Below, one piece after another: positions 33,640-41,698 of a stretch of 64,000 nt of DNA (positions are counted from its first letter, which is position 1; every line of letters begins with the position of its first letter). A program made the position numbers and the translations under genes. The notes under the pieces are model-generated. The model had not been told where the DNA came from. It did not search any database and worked only from the letters and a program-made list of their open reading frames with translations. The DNA comes from GAS368 sp965227745 (GTDB lineage Bacteria > Verrucomicrobiota > Verrucomicrobiia > Opitutales > Opitutaceae), in NCBI GenBank assembly GCA_965227745.1, contig OZ245769.1, forward strand, positions 2,790,001 to 2,854,000, read 5' to 3'.

Positions 33640-34881
33640 TCACGGCGCGATCGGATACCCGTTCCAAGTCCACTCGAGCGCGTGCGCGAGCGTTTGGTTG
33701 CGGACGTTGCGGTCGCTGTGGCCGGCGTTGACGGCGAAGACGTACTGGTAGTGGTAACCCTTGGCCTTGAGCACGGTGGCCATGCGATTATTGGCCTCCA
33801 CCCAGTCGTGCATGCCATCGCGCATCACGTTGGGATTATAATTATCGCGGTCGCCCACTTCCATCCAGAGACGGATCGGTTTCACCGGGCTGTTGGGGAT
33901 GAGCGTCGTGTGAAAATCCCACGCGCCACCGGGCGTCGCGGGGTCAAAGGGCCACTGCTGATTCACATAGGTGCCGGAGTACGTGATCACGCGGTGGTAC
34001 CACTCGGGGTGGTACCACGCCATGATGAGCGCCGCGGAGCCGCCGGAGCTGCTGCCCATCGTCGCTCGACCGTCGGGATCGGAGGTGAGCTTAACCGAAT
34101 AGTTTTTCTCCACCAGCGGGAGCACTTCGGCCTGGATAAACTCGGCGAATTTGCCCGACATCGTGTCGTACTCGCGGCCACGTTCGTGGCCCTGCGCATC
34201 GCCGCCGCCGTGCGCGATCATCACCGCGATCATCGCTGGCACGCGCTTTTGCGCGATGAGATTGTCGAGGACGCGCGGCAGGCTCAGGTCGGGCTTGCCG
34301 AAACCGGGGCCGTCGTGCGTGACGAGCAACGGCGCCGCCGTGCCCGCCTTGTACTGCGCCGGGATGTAGACCGTGATGGTGCGTTTGTAGTCGATGGGGT
34401 GCGTCTCGACGATGAGCGTCTTCGGATTCTTCGGGTCAACCGTGCCGAAGACTTCGCGCGCGATGCCGGGGTTGAAGAACTTGCTGTCCTTCGAATCCAT
34501 CACGAACTGCTCCACCCGGCCCTGCGGCACGCCGGGCACCACCGTCAGCTCGGGACACGACGCGTAATCCGGCCCGATAAGAAAATCGCCGTCCGCCTCG
34601 ACCGGCGGATTCACGCCCGCCACCCCGCGCAGTTCGCCGGCTTTGCCGCCCGCCGCCGTGAGCTTCGGCGTACCGGGGGCCGTGGGTGAACGCGTCGGCG
34701 CGGGTGGTCGCGGTGGAGCTTTCGCCGCGGGCGCGGTGCTCGCTGGCGCACCGGGAGTCGCGGGTGCGGTCGCCTCGGCAGCAAACGCCACCGCCGAAAA
34801 CGAAGTCATCAGCGCGCCGAGCAGCGCGGGATAAACGAAAGAGGTGCGAACACGAATCTGCCGAAGGGTAAGGGGAAGCAT
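33640..34881 (-). CDS. Secreted alpha/beta-hydrolase, esterase (IroE/feruloyl-esterase-like)
   Basis: ATG 34881 is preferred (an in-frame ATG at 34938 adds 19 residues), giving about 413 residues with a hydrophobic export signal (FVYPALLGALMTSFSAVAFA). A Pro/Ala/Thr-rich linker follows. The catalytic domain has PLLVTHDGPGFGKPDLSLPR, the nucleophile elbow MGSSSGGSAALIM, an acidic residue in LWMEVGDRDNY and His in VNAGHSDRNVRNQTL. This is the putative-esterase fold used by feruloyl and acetylxylan esterases and trilactone hydrolases; the substrate here is not known. It may serve polysaccharide breakdown together with the heparinase-like enzyme elsewhere in the window, but they are not linked. 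Confidence 0.82.
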   Translation of the reverse strand: MLPLTLRQIRVRTSFVYPALLGALMTSFSAVAFAAEATAPATPGAPASTAPAAKAPPRPPAPTRSPTAPGTPKLTAAGGKAGELRGVAGVNPPVEADGDFLIGPDYASCPELTVVPGVPQGRVEQFVMDSKDSKFFNPGIAREVFGTVDPKNPKTLIVETHPIDYKRTITVYIPAQYKAGTAAPLLVTHDGPGFGKPDLSLPRVLDNLIAQKRVPAMIAVMIAHGGGDAQGHERGREYDTMSGKFAEFIQAEVLPLVEKNYSVKLTSDPDGRATMGSSSGGSAALIMAWYHPEWYHRVITYSGTYVNQQWPFDPATPGGAWDFHTTLIPNSPVKPIRLWMEVGDRDNYNPNVMRDGMHDWVEANNRMATVLKAKGYHYQYVFAVNAGHSDRNVRNQTLAHALEWTWNGYPIAP

Positions 34882-35069
34882 GCGCAGAACAAAAGACGCC
34901 TGAGCCCGCGACGCGATACGGGAAATCTGCGCGGCCACCCAGCCGGCATCTCGCTGCTTGGGTATGTCCTCACCCCGCGAATTACGGCGTGCGCATCCTC
35001 ACCCCCGCGAGGTGCAGGCACCCCGCCCACAACGCGCACCCCTCACGCGGTTCTGAATAAAGCCGGACC

Positions 35070-35669
35070 TCACTCCCGCGTCTCACCCGACCGCATCGCA
35101 TTCTTCCCAAATGGCGGCGTGGCCTCAAATTTCGCCTGCTGCTCGGGCGTCAGGAGCGCGCGGAGTTCCGCGCGTAAATCGTCACGCCACAGGAAGCCTT
35201 TTAAGGTTTCATCGGGCGGAAGCGCCGCCATCTGCGCCCTCAGATCGGCCCAGATGATATCAGACGCTCTTTTCTTCTGCTCCGGCGTTAGCGCGACGGC
35301 CTGATCGAGACGAAGGACGATGTTCGCCGGGTCAGTTATCAGCCCGCCGCCGAGCGACTGGGGGCTGACGTCGTATTTTTTCCGCTGCTCGGGCGTGAGC
35401 AGTGCCCGGATGGCGCTGCGGGATTGCTGTCGCGCGTCGGCGCCCTTCGCGCCGCGCTCCGGTCCCTCGGGCCACTGGGCGAGCGTCGCCTCCTCTTTTT
35501 CAAAGATGGCCAAAGCCTGGTCTCGCTGGACGGAAGAGAGCTGCACCAAGGCATCGAGGCGATCGAGCCGACGTTTGGTGGACATTTCGGCTGCGCGCAG
35601 CGCGGGCGTCACGCTGGCGAAGCTGAGGAGGAAAGCTAAGAGCAGGAACGGGCGGAACAGAGAGGTCAT
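35070..35669 (-). CDS. Secreted LTPEQ-repeat protein, paralogue of the sigma-factor tail
   Basis: The 199-residue protein has a signal peptide (LLLAFLLSFASVTPALRA) and three LTPEQ motifs: RALLTPEQRKKYDVSPQSLG, AVALTPEQKKRASDIIW and RALLTPEQQAKFEATPPFGK. This resembles the helical LTxxQ periplasmic proteins of the Spy/CpxP group. Almost the same domain forms the C-terminus of the sigma factor immediately upstream, whose stop overlaps this ATG by four bases. The pair arose by duplication, and I infer that the free protein and the sigma-linked domain sense or bind the same thing in the periplasm. Confidence 0.82.
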   Translation of the reverse strand: MTSLFRPFLLLAFLLSFASVTPALRAAEMSTKRRLDRLDALVQLSSVQRDQALAIFEKEEATLAQWPEGPERGAKGADARQQSRSAIRALLTPEQRKKYDVSPQSLGGGLITDPANIVLRLDQAVALTPEQKKRASDIIWADLRAQMAALPPDETLKGFLWRDDLRAELRALLTPEQQAKFEATPPFGKNAMRSGETRE

Positions 35670-37240
35670 GGGATGGGTTGTGTAGAGATGGACTTTCGAG
35701 AAATGGACGTAGAAGAAGGAGCCGGAGTAGCGGACGAGGGGGTGCCAGCAGCCCGGACAATTTTCCCGTAGGGCGGCGTGGCATCGAATATCGCCTGCTG
35801 CTCAGGCGTGAGCGTGGCACGGAGTTGCGCGCGGACTTTTTCGGTCCAAGCGAAACCGCGGAGCGAATCGGTGACCGGGATAGCGGCGAGTTGATCGGTG
35901 ACTTCATCCCAGATGATTTCCGAGGCGCGTTTTTTCTGCTCGGGCGTGAGTGCGATGGTCTGCTCGAGCCGGTTGACGATCATGGCGGGATCGGCGGGCA
36001 GACCACCGCCGAGAGACTGCGGGCTGACATCGTATTTGGCGCGCTGTTCGGGCGTCATCAATTCGCGGAGGTCATGCTTGGTCGCCCGGCGCGCGTCGTC
36101 GCCTTTTTCTATGCGCTCATCGATCGTGGCAAACAAGCTCAAGGTCTCCGCCTCCTTCGCGAAGATGGCTACGGCCTTGGCCCGCTGCTCGGGCGTGAGG
36201 CGCAGCAGCGTGTCCATCCGCGAGAGCTTCAACTCATTGAGGGCCGAGCTGGCCGGAGCGGCGCTGCTTCCGGTGGTGGGGCGGGAGGCGGAAGCGGCAG
36301 CCGCAGGTGCCGGCCGATTCGCCGGGAGAGCTGCGGATTTGAGCGCGGTGATTTCAGCGCGTAGGTCCGTCACTTGCTTCGCGCTGGCGACTTGGTCACG
36401 AGCCAACCGGGCGTTTTCCACCGAACGAAGAGCAGACTCCTTTTCCTGCGCTTCGCTGGCGGCGTGGAGGTGGTTGATTTGTTGCTGTTGCCACACCAGC
36501 CCGCCCGTGCCGAGCACGAGCGCGGCGGCGACGAAGCCGACTTGGAGCTTGGTTACAGTCATAAATGTGATCGCGCCCGCGGCGACGGCCGCACCGCCGC
36601 TGAGCACCGCGCCGGTCACACTCGCCGCGAGCTTAGCGGGCGCCGCTACCACCGCGCTCTCGGTCAATACCCCGGCCAGCACCGACGCGGTGGACACCAC
36701 GCCGCGGCGCCCGAGCGCGACGCGGAGTTTGTCCACCGCGCGATCCACGCGCTTGCGCGCGGCCTCCTCGGCGATGCCGAGCACGGTACCGATCTCCGCG
36801 TAGGAGCGGCGGTCGGTGAAGCGCAGCAGCACGGCGATCCGGTCGGGCTCGGCCAGCGTGTCGAGCGCATCGTCGAGCACGGGGCCGATCTGGCGCCAGT
36901 CGACGGGAGCGGGATCGGGGGCATCGGTTTCCTGCATGGCGTGGGCCTCCTGCTCGCGGTGTTTGCGCCGGCGCTCGCTGCGCACGGCGCTGGCAGCGAT
37001 GTAGCGCGTGGTGGTATAGAGCCAGCCGGTAAGCACCGGGTGGCCGGAAAGATGCTGCGCCTCACGCGCGAGTGCCACGAAGACCTGCTGCACGATATCC
37101 TCGGCGAGATGGGCATCGTAACCCGCGCGCCGCAACGCGACGGAATACACTCCGTCCACGTGACGCTTCACCAATTCGGCGAACGCCGGCTCGTCTCGAG
37201 TCGTGGCGTAACGGCGGAGCAATGTGGCATCGTCGAACAT
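35666..37240 (-). CDS. ECF-type sigma factor fused to a membrane and LTPEQ domain
   Basis: ATG 37240 is chosen over one 36 bases upstream because it starts MFDDATLLRRYATTRDEPAF, the usual ECF start; product 524 residues. Sigma region 2 is VKRHVDGVYSVALRRAGYDA with HLAEDIVQQVFVALA; region 4 is DDALDTLAEPDRIAVLLRFT and SYAEIGTVLGIAEEAARKRV. Then come hydrophobic segments (about 190-220 and 235-252, GFVAAALVLGTGGLVW), a coiled coil (about 255-310), a Pro/Ala/Ser linker and a C-terminal LTPEQ domain like that of the next gene. A sigma factor tied to the membrane and carrying its own sensor would need no separate anti-sigma factor. The fusion is unusual, though C-terminally extended ECF factors are known in this phylum. 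Confidence 0.88.
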   Translation of the reverse strand: MFDDATLLRRYATTRDEPAFAELVKRHVDGVYSVALRRAGYDAHLAEDIVQQVFVALAREAQHLSGHPVLTGWLYTTTRYIAASAVRSERRRKHREQEAHAMQETDAPDPAPVDWRQIGPVLDDALDTLAEPDRIAVLLRFTDRRSYAEIGTVLGIAEEAARKRVDRAVDKLRVALGRRGVVSTASVLAGVLTESAVVAAPAKLAASVTGAVLSGGAAVAAGAITFMTVTKLQVGFVAAALVLGTGGLVWQQQQINHLHAASEAQEKESALRSVENARLARDQVASAKQVTDLRAEITALKSAALPANRPAPAAAASASRPTTGSSAAPASSALNELKLSRMDTLLRLTPEQRAKAVAIFAKEAETLSLFATIDERIEKGDDARRATKHDLRELMTPEQRAKYDVSPQSLGGGLPADPAMIVNRLEQTIALTPEQKKRASEIIWDEVTDQLAAIPVTDSLRGFAWTEKVRAQLRATLTPEQQAIFDATPPYGKIVRAAGTPSSATPAPSSTSISRKSISTQPIP

Positions 37241-37553
37241 ACGGAGTGAATGCGTAATGGTATCCGCCGCGACCAAAACCGGACATAAAATTTCGCCCCG
37301 CAGCAGGATCTACTCCCCCCACCCCGCACCTCGCATCTCGCGCGTTTTACAACCATTCACCCGGCAAATTCTCACCCGCAACGCCCTCCCCGCGCAAACG
37401 TCCTGCCTTTGCGGGTGCTCCACCACGCGACTGCCGCACCCGCCCCCGGAAAAACCACCCGCAAAAATTTCCTCCCCGTTGACGATTCCGTGTAATTGCG
37501 CGATAACAAAACCCGTCTTGTCGCCGTACGACGGCCCTCCCCTGACAACCGAC
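37241..37553. promoter_or_regulatory. Divergent promoter region, sigma factor versus DUF1592 gene
   Basis: These 313 bases separate two divergent transcription units and must hold promoters in both directions. I see no clear hairpin, repeat or small gene. The stretch is C-rich on the plus strand (37310-37480) and holds no family A-E repeat. Confidence 0.5.
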
Positions 37554-40226
37554 ATGTTCCCCTCTTTCCCCGCCCGCTCCGCCGCCGGCTTCGGCTGCGC
37601 CGTTGCTTTGCTTTTTGCGAATGGTGCGCAGGCCGCGCCCGCGGCTCCCGCTCCCGCGACCCCGCTCGTCGCCCCGCCCAAGGTCACGGCTGACTTCCTC
37701 GAAAACTACTGCGTGAAGTGCCACGACGACGTGGAGAAGAAGGGCGACCTCGACCTCACCGCGCTCACCTATCAGCCCAACGACCCGAAAAACTTTGCCG
37801 CGTGGGTCAAGGTCTTCGATCGCGTGGCCGACGGCGAGATGCCGCCGAAGAAGAAAAAGCAACCCCCGGCCAGCGAGGTCGCGGCCTTTACCAAGTCTCT
37901 CGGCAATTCCCTCGTCACCATCGAGGCCAAGCGCGTCGCCAGCGAGGGCCGCGCCACGCAGCGCCGCCTGAATCGCTTCGAGTACGAAAACGCCGTGCGC
38001 GACCTCCTGCAGGCCCCGTGGCTCCAGCTCAAGGACGCCCTCCCCGAAGACGGTGAGGCCTATCGTTTTAACAAGGTCGGCGACGCCCTGAATGTCTCCC
38101 ACGTGCAGATGGCGCGCTACCTCTCCGCCGCCGATTACGCGCTGCGCCAGGTCGTCGCCTCGCAGCCCGAGCGCCCCGCCACCAAGACCACCCGCTACTA
38201 CGCGCGCGAACAGCGGAGCTTCGTCGGGCCGATGAAGTTCAGCCCGTTTAACACCTCGCCCGAGCGCGCCTCCTTCCCCGTCCTCGGCTACAACGCCCAG
38301 CCCGACGTCCGCTCCGAAAAAGCGCCCATGACCGTCGGCCCCAAGGACCCCGCCACCCGCGACCTCGAGGCCGTCGGCGTCGTCGCGAGCAGCTACGAGC
38401 CCATCGAGCCGAAGTTTAACTCTTTCCGCGCCCCGATGGCCGGACACTACAAGCTGCGCTTCAACGCTTTCTCCGTCTGGGTCGGCCCCGGCAAGCCTGT
38501 CCCCGGCAAGGACGGCAAGATGCCCCCGCCCGCCAATGTGAAGTGGTGGATCCCCGATCTCGACGACGTCACCAAGGGCCGTCGTTCCGAGCCAATTACG
38601 ATTTCTTCCGAGACGCCTCCGCGCCAGCTCCGCTACCTCGGTAAGTTCGACGTCCAACCCGAAGCCGCTGTCAATGAGATTGATACGTGGCTTCTCGCCA
38701 ATGAGATGATCCGCGTCGATGCCGCGCGCCTCTTCCGCTCGCGCCCCGGTGCCAGCCGCTGGCAAAATCCTCTCGCGGAGAAAGACGGCCAGCCCGGCGT
38801 CGCCTTCCGCTGGATGGAGGTCGAGGGGCCGTTCTTCGACACGTGGCCCACCGCCGGCCACAAGCTGCTCTTCGGCGATCTGCCGTTGAAGAAGATCGCC
38901 AAGCCCGTCGCCGGCTCCGCCCCCGTCGAGGTCGTCACGACCAATCCCATGGGCGACGCCGAGCGCCTGCTCGCCAATTTCCTCACGCAGGCCTATCGCC
39001 GCCCGGTCGCGAAGTCGGAAGTGAAGCGCTTCCTGCCCGTCGTCGAGAAGGTCCTGCAGACCAGCGCGTTCGCCGATGCCATGATCGCGGGCTATACCGC
39101 GGTCCTCTGCTCGCCCGAGTTCATTTGCATCGAGGAAAAGCCCGGCAAGCTCGACGACAACGCCGTGGCTTCCCGCCTCGCGTTCTTCCTCACCAACTCC
39201 GCGCCCGACGCCGAGCTCCGCGACCTCGCCGCCAAGGGCCAGCTCCGCAAACCCGCCGTCCTTCGCGCCCAGACCGACCGCCTGCTCTCCGGCCCCAAGT
39301 CCACGCAGTTCACCAACGCCTTCCTCGATTACTGGCTCGATCTTCGCAAGATGAACGGCACCGCGCCCGACGCCTCCCTCTACGACGACTACTACCTCGA
39401 CGACCTCCTCACCGAGTCCGCGCAGGAGGAGACGCAGCGGTTCTTCGCCGAGCTCGTCCGCGCCGATCTCCCCGCCCGCAATGTCGTCGCTTCCGACTTC
39501 GTCATCGTCAACGAGCGCCTCGCCCAACTCTATGGCCTGACGGGAGTTGAGGGCGTCAATCATCGCCGCGTGCCGTTGCCTCCGGGCAGCGTGCGCGGCG
39601 GGCTCATGACTCAGGCCTCCGTGCTCAAGGTCACCGCCAATGGCACCACCACGTCCCCCGTTATTCGCGGCGCGTGGATCATGGAGCGCATCCTTGGCCA
39701 GCCGCCGCCCCCGCCGCCCGCCTCCGTGCCCGCCGTCGAGCCCGATATCCGCGGCGCCGCCACCATCCGCCAGCAGTTGGAAAAGCACCGCACGCTCGAG
39801 ACGTGCTCCAGTTGCCACACCAAGATCGATCCCCCCGGCTTCGCCCTCGAAAACTTCGATGTGATGGGCGCCTGGCGCGACCGCTACCGTGCCTTCGGCG
39901 ACGCCGCGCAGGCGGAAAAGGGCTTCGGCAAGGGCGGCCAGAAATTCACTTTCCACTACGCCCTCCCGGTCGACGCCAGCGGCGAGACGTCCGATGGTCG
40001 CAAGTTCGCCGATGTCCGCGACTTCAAGCAGCTCCTCCTCTCCGATGAGAAGCAGCTCGCCCGCAACCTCGCCAAGCAGCTCGTCGTGTACGGCACCGGC
40101 GCTCCCGTCCGCTTCGCCGACCGCGCCCAGATCGAAGCCATCCTTCAGCGTTCCGCCAAAAACCACTACGGCGTGCGCACCCTCATCCACGAGATCGTGC
40201 AAAGCGATCTGTTCCTTTCGAAGTAA
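37554..40226 (+). CDS. DUF1592-type protein with N-terminal CxxCH (copy 1)
   Basis: From ATG 37554 the protein has 890 residues. The signal peptide is AAGFGCAVALLFANGAQA, followed by a cytochrome-like site YCVKCHDDVEKKGDLDLTAL. It has the usual domain series of Planctomycete/Verrucomicrobia proteins: DUF1587 (RLNRFEYENAVRDLLQAPW), DUF1595/DUF1592 (LLANFLTQAYRRPVAKSEV; LASRLAFFLTNSAPDAEL-like), DUF1588 (GVNHRRVPLPPGSVRGGLMT) and DUF1585 (LLLSDEKQLARNLAKQLVVY). A second CxxCH (CSSCHTKIDPPGFALENFDV) lies in the C-terminal third. The protein should be periplasmic and heme-binding; the substrate is unknown. It is always seen next to a DUF1552 gene, here 92 bases downstream. Confidence 0.9.
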   Translation: MFPSFPARSAAGFGCAVALLFANGAQAAPAAPAPATPLVAPPKVTADFLENYCVKCHDDVEKKGDLDLTALTYQPNDPKNFAAWVKVFDRVADGEMPPKKKKQPPASEVAAFTKSLGNSLVTIEAKRVASEGRATQRRLNRFEYENAVRDLLQAPWLQLKDALPEDGEAYRFNKVGDALNVSHVQMARYLSAADYALRQVVASQPERPATKTTRYYAREQRSFVGPMKFSPFNTSPERASFPVLGYNAQPDVRSEKAPMTVGPKDPATRDLEAVGVVASSYEPIEPKFNSFRAPMAGHYKLRFNAFSVWVGPGKPVPGKDGKMPPPANVKWWIPDLDDVTKGRRSEPITISSETPPRQLRYLGKFDVQPEAAVNEIDTWLLANEMIRVDAARLFRSRPGASRWQNPLAEKDGQPGVAFRWMEVEGPFFDTWPTAGHKLLFGDLPLKKIAKPVAGSAPVEVVTTNPMGDAERLLANFLTQAYRRPVAKSEVKRFLPVVEKVLQTSAFADAMIAGYTAVLCSPEFICIEEKPGKLDDNAVASRLAFFLTNSAPDAELRDLAAKGQLRKPAVLRAQTDRLLSGPKSTQFTNAFLDYWLDLRKMNGTAPDASLYDDYYLDDLLTESAQEETQRFFAELVRADLPARNVVASDFVIVNERLAQLYGLTGVEGVNHRRVPLPPGSVRGGLMTQASVLKVTANGTTTSPVIRGAWIMERILGQPPPPPPASVPAVEPDIRGAATIRQQLEKHRTLETCSSCHTKIDPPGFALENFDVMGAWRDRYRAFGDAAQAEKGFGKGGQKFTFHYALPVDASGETSDGRKFADVRDFKQLLLSDEKQLARNLAKQLVVYGTGAPVRFADRAQIEAILQRSAKNHYGVRTLIHEIVQSDLFLSK

Positions 40227-40318
40227 CCCCGGCTTCAACCCGCCATATGGCGGAAATCCCCCCGGCTTTCCCGCTCCCGAGCCCGTTCGCCCATCCGTCC
40301 GAAACCTCCCCTCCTTTC

Positions 40319-41698
40319 ATGAAACCCCTTTCTTCGCGTTTCGCCGCCTCGGCTGCCTCTTCGACCCCTTCGAGACGCCCTCACGTTTACGTGTCCACGC
40401 ATCGCTCGGTGTCGCGCCGGCAGTTTTTGCGCGGCGCGGGCATTTTGATGACGCTGCCGTTTCTCGATTCGATGCTGCCGGCCTTCGCCAAGGCCGCGAC
40501 CGGCGGGCCCGCCACCGGCGCCAAGGCCAAGCCCCGCCGCATGTTCGCGATCTGCAATAATCTCGGCCTCCTCGGCGACCAATTCTTCCCCAAGACCGCC
40601 GGCCGCGACTACGAACTCTCGCCGTACCTCATGGGTCTCAAGGCCCACCGGGACAAGTTCAGCGTCTTCAGCGGCGTCTCGCATCCCAATGTCGATGGCG
40701 GCCACCCCGCCGACGTGTGTTTCCTCACCGCCGCGCCGCACCCGGGCAGCAGCAGTTTCCGCAACACCATCTCGCTCGACCAGACCATCGCCGAGCAGAT
40801 CGGCACGCACACCCGCTTTCCCTCGCTCACCCTGAGCGTCAATACCCGCCAGCGCAGCCTCTCGTGGACCGGCACCGGCGTCGCGATCCCGCCCGAGGAC
40901 AAGGCCGCCGAGGTCTTCAAGCAGCTCTTCCTCCAGGGCTCGCCCGCCCAGGTCGCCGCGCAAATCCGCCGTTTGGATACGGGTAAGAGCATTTTGGATA
41001 CAGTCGCCGGCCAGGCCAAGGAGCTCCAGCGCAGCGTCACCGCCCGCGACCGCGACCGCCTCGATCAATACTTCACCAGCGTCCGCGACCTCGAGAGCCG
41101 CCTGCAGGCCTCCAAGGGCTGGGAGGACAAGCCGAAGCCCGTCGTCCACGTCTCCGCCCCCATCGATCCGGCCAATCCCGCCGCCTACATGGAAAAGGTG
41201 AAGATCATGTACGATCTCGCCCGCCTCTCCTTCGAGACCGATTCCACGCGCGCGATCACCCTCATGCTCGATAGTGTGAGCACGCCCGCCCTCGACCTCG
41301 CCGACGCCAAGATCGACGAGACGTACCACAATCTCTCCCACCACGGTAAATCCGAGGCCAAGCGCTCCCAGCTCCAGACCATCGACCACTGGCACATGAA
41401 GCTCCTCGGCAATCTCATCGCCGACCTCGAGGGCGTGAAGGAAGACGGCGAAACCCTCCTTGATCGCACGATGGTCCTCTACGGCTCCAACTTCGGCGAC
41501 GCCAACGCCCACACGTGTTTCAACATGCCCACGATCCTCGCCGGCGGCGGCTTCCGCCACGGCCAGCACCTCGCCTTCGACCGCGAGCGCAACTACCCGC
41601 TCCCCAATCTCTACGTCTCCATGCTCCAGCGCATGGGCCTCGAAACCGATAAATTCGCCTCGTCCACCGGCACGATGCGCGGCCTCGAACTGGCATGA
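40319..41698 (+). CDS. DUF1552 protein with Tat signal (copy 1)
   Basis: ATG 40319 gives 459 residues; an earlier in-frame ATG at 40247 adds unlikely Pro-rich sequence. The Tat signal is SRRQFLRGAGILMTLPFLDS, so the protein is exported folded. The body matches DUF1552: PRRMFAICNNLGLLGDQFFP, FSVFSGVSHPNVDGGHPADV, SITARDRDRLDQYF-like SVTARDRDRLDQYFTSVRDL, and the end GGFRHGQHLAFDRERNYPLP. This layout recalls the alkaline-phosphatase/DUF1501 type of metal enzymes, but the catalytic role is unproven. It pairs with the preceding DUF1592 gene; the stop overlaps the next ATG by four bases. Confidence 0.9.
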   Translation: MKPLSSRFAASAASSTPSRRPHVYVSTHRSVSRRQFLRGAGILMTLPFLDSMLPAFAKAATGGPATGAKAKPRRMFAICNNLGLLGDQFFPKTAGRDYELSPYLMGLKAHRDKFSVFSGVSHPNVDGGHPADVCFLTAAPHPGSSSFRNTISLDQTIAEQIGTHTRFPSLTLSVNTRQRSLSWTGTGVAIPPEDKAAEVFKQLFLQGSPAQVAAQIRRLDTGKSILDTVAGQAKELQRSVTARDRDRLDQYFTSVRDLESRLQASKGWEDKPKPVVHVSAPIDPANPAAYMEKVKIMYDLARLSFETDSTRAITLMLDSVSTPALDLADAKIDETYHNLSHHGKSEAKRSQLQTIDHWHMKLLGNLIADLEGVKEDGETLLDRTMVLYGSNFGDANAHTCFNMPTILAGGGFRHGQHLAFDRERNYPLPNLYVSMLQRMGLETDKFASSTGTMRGLELA

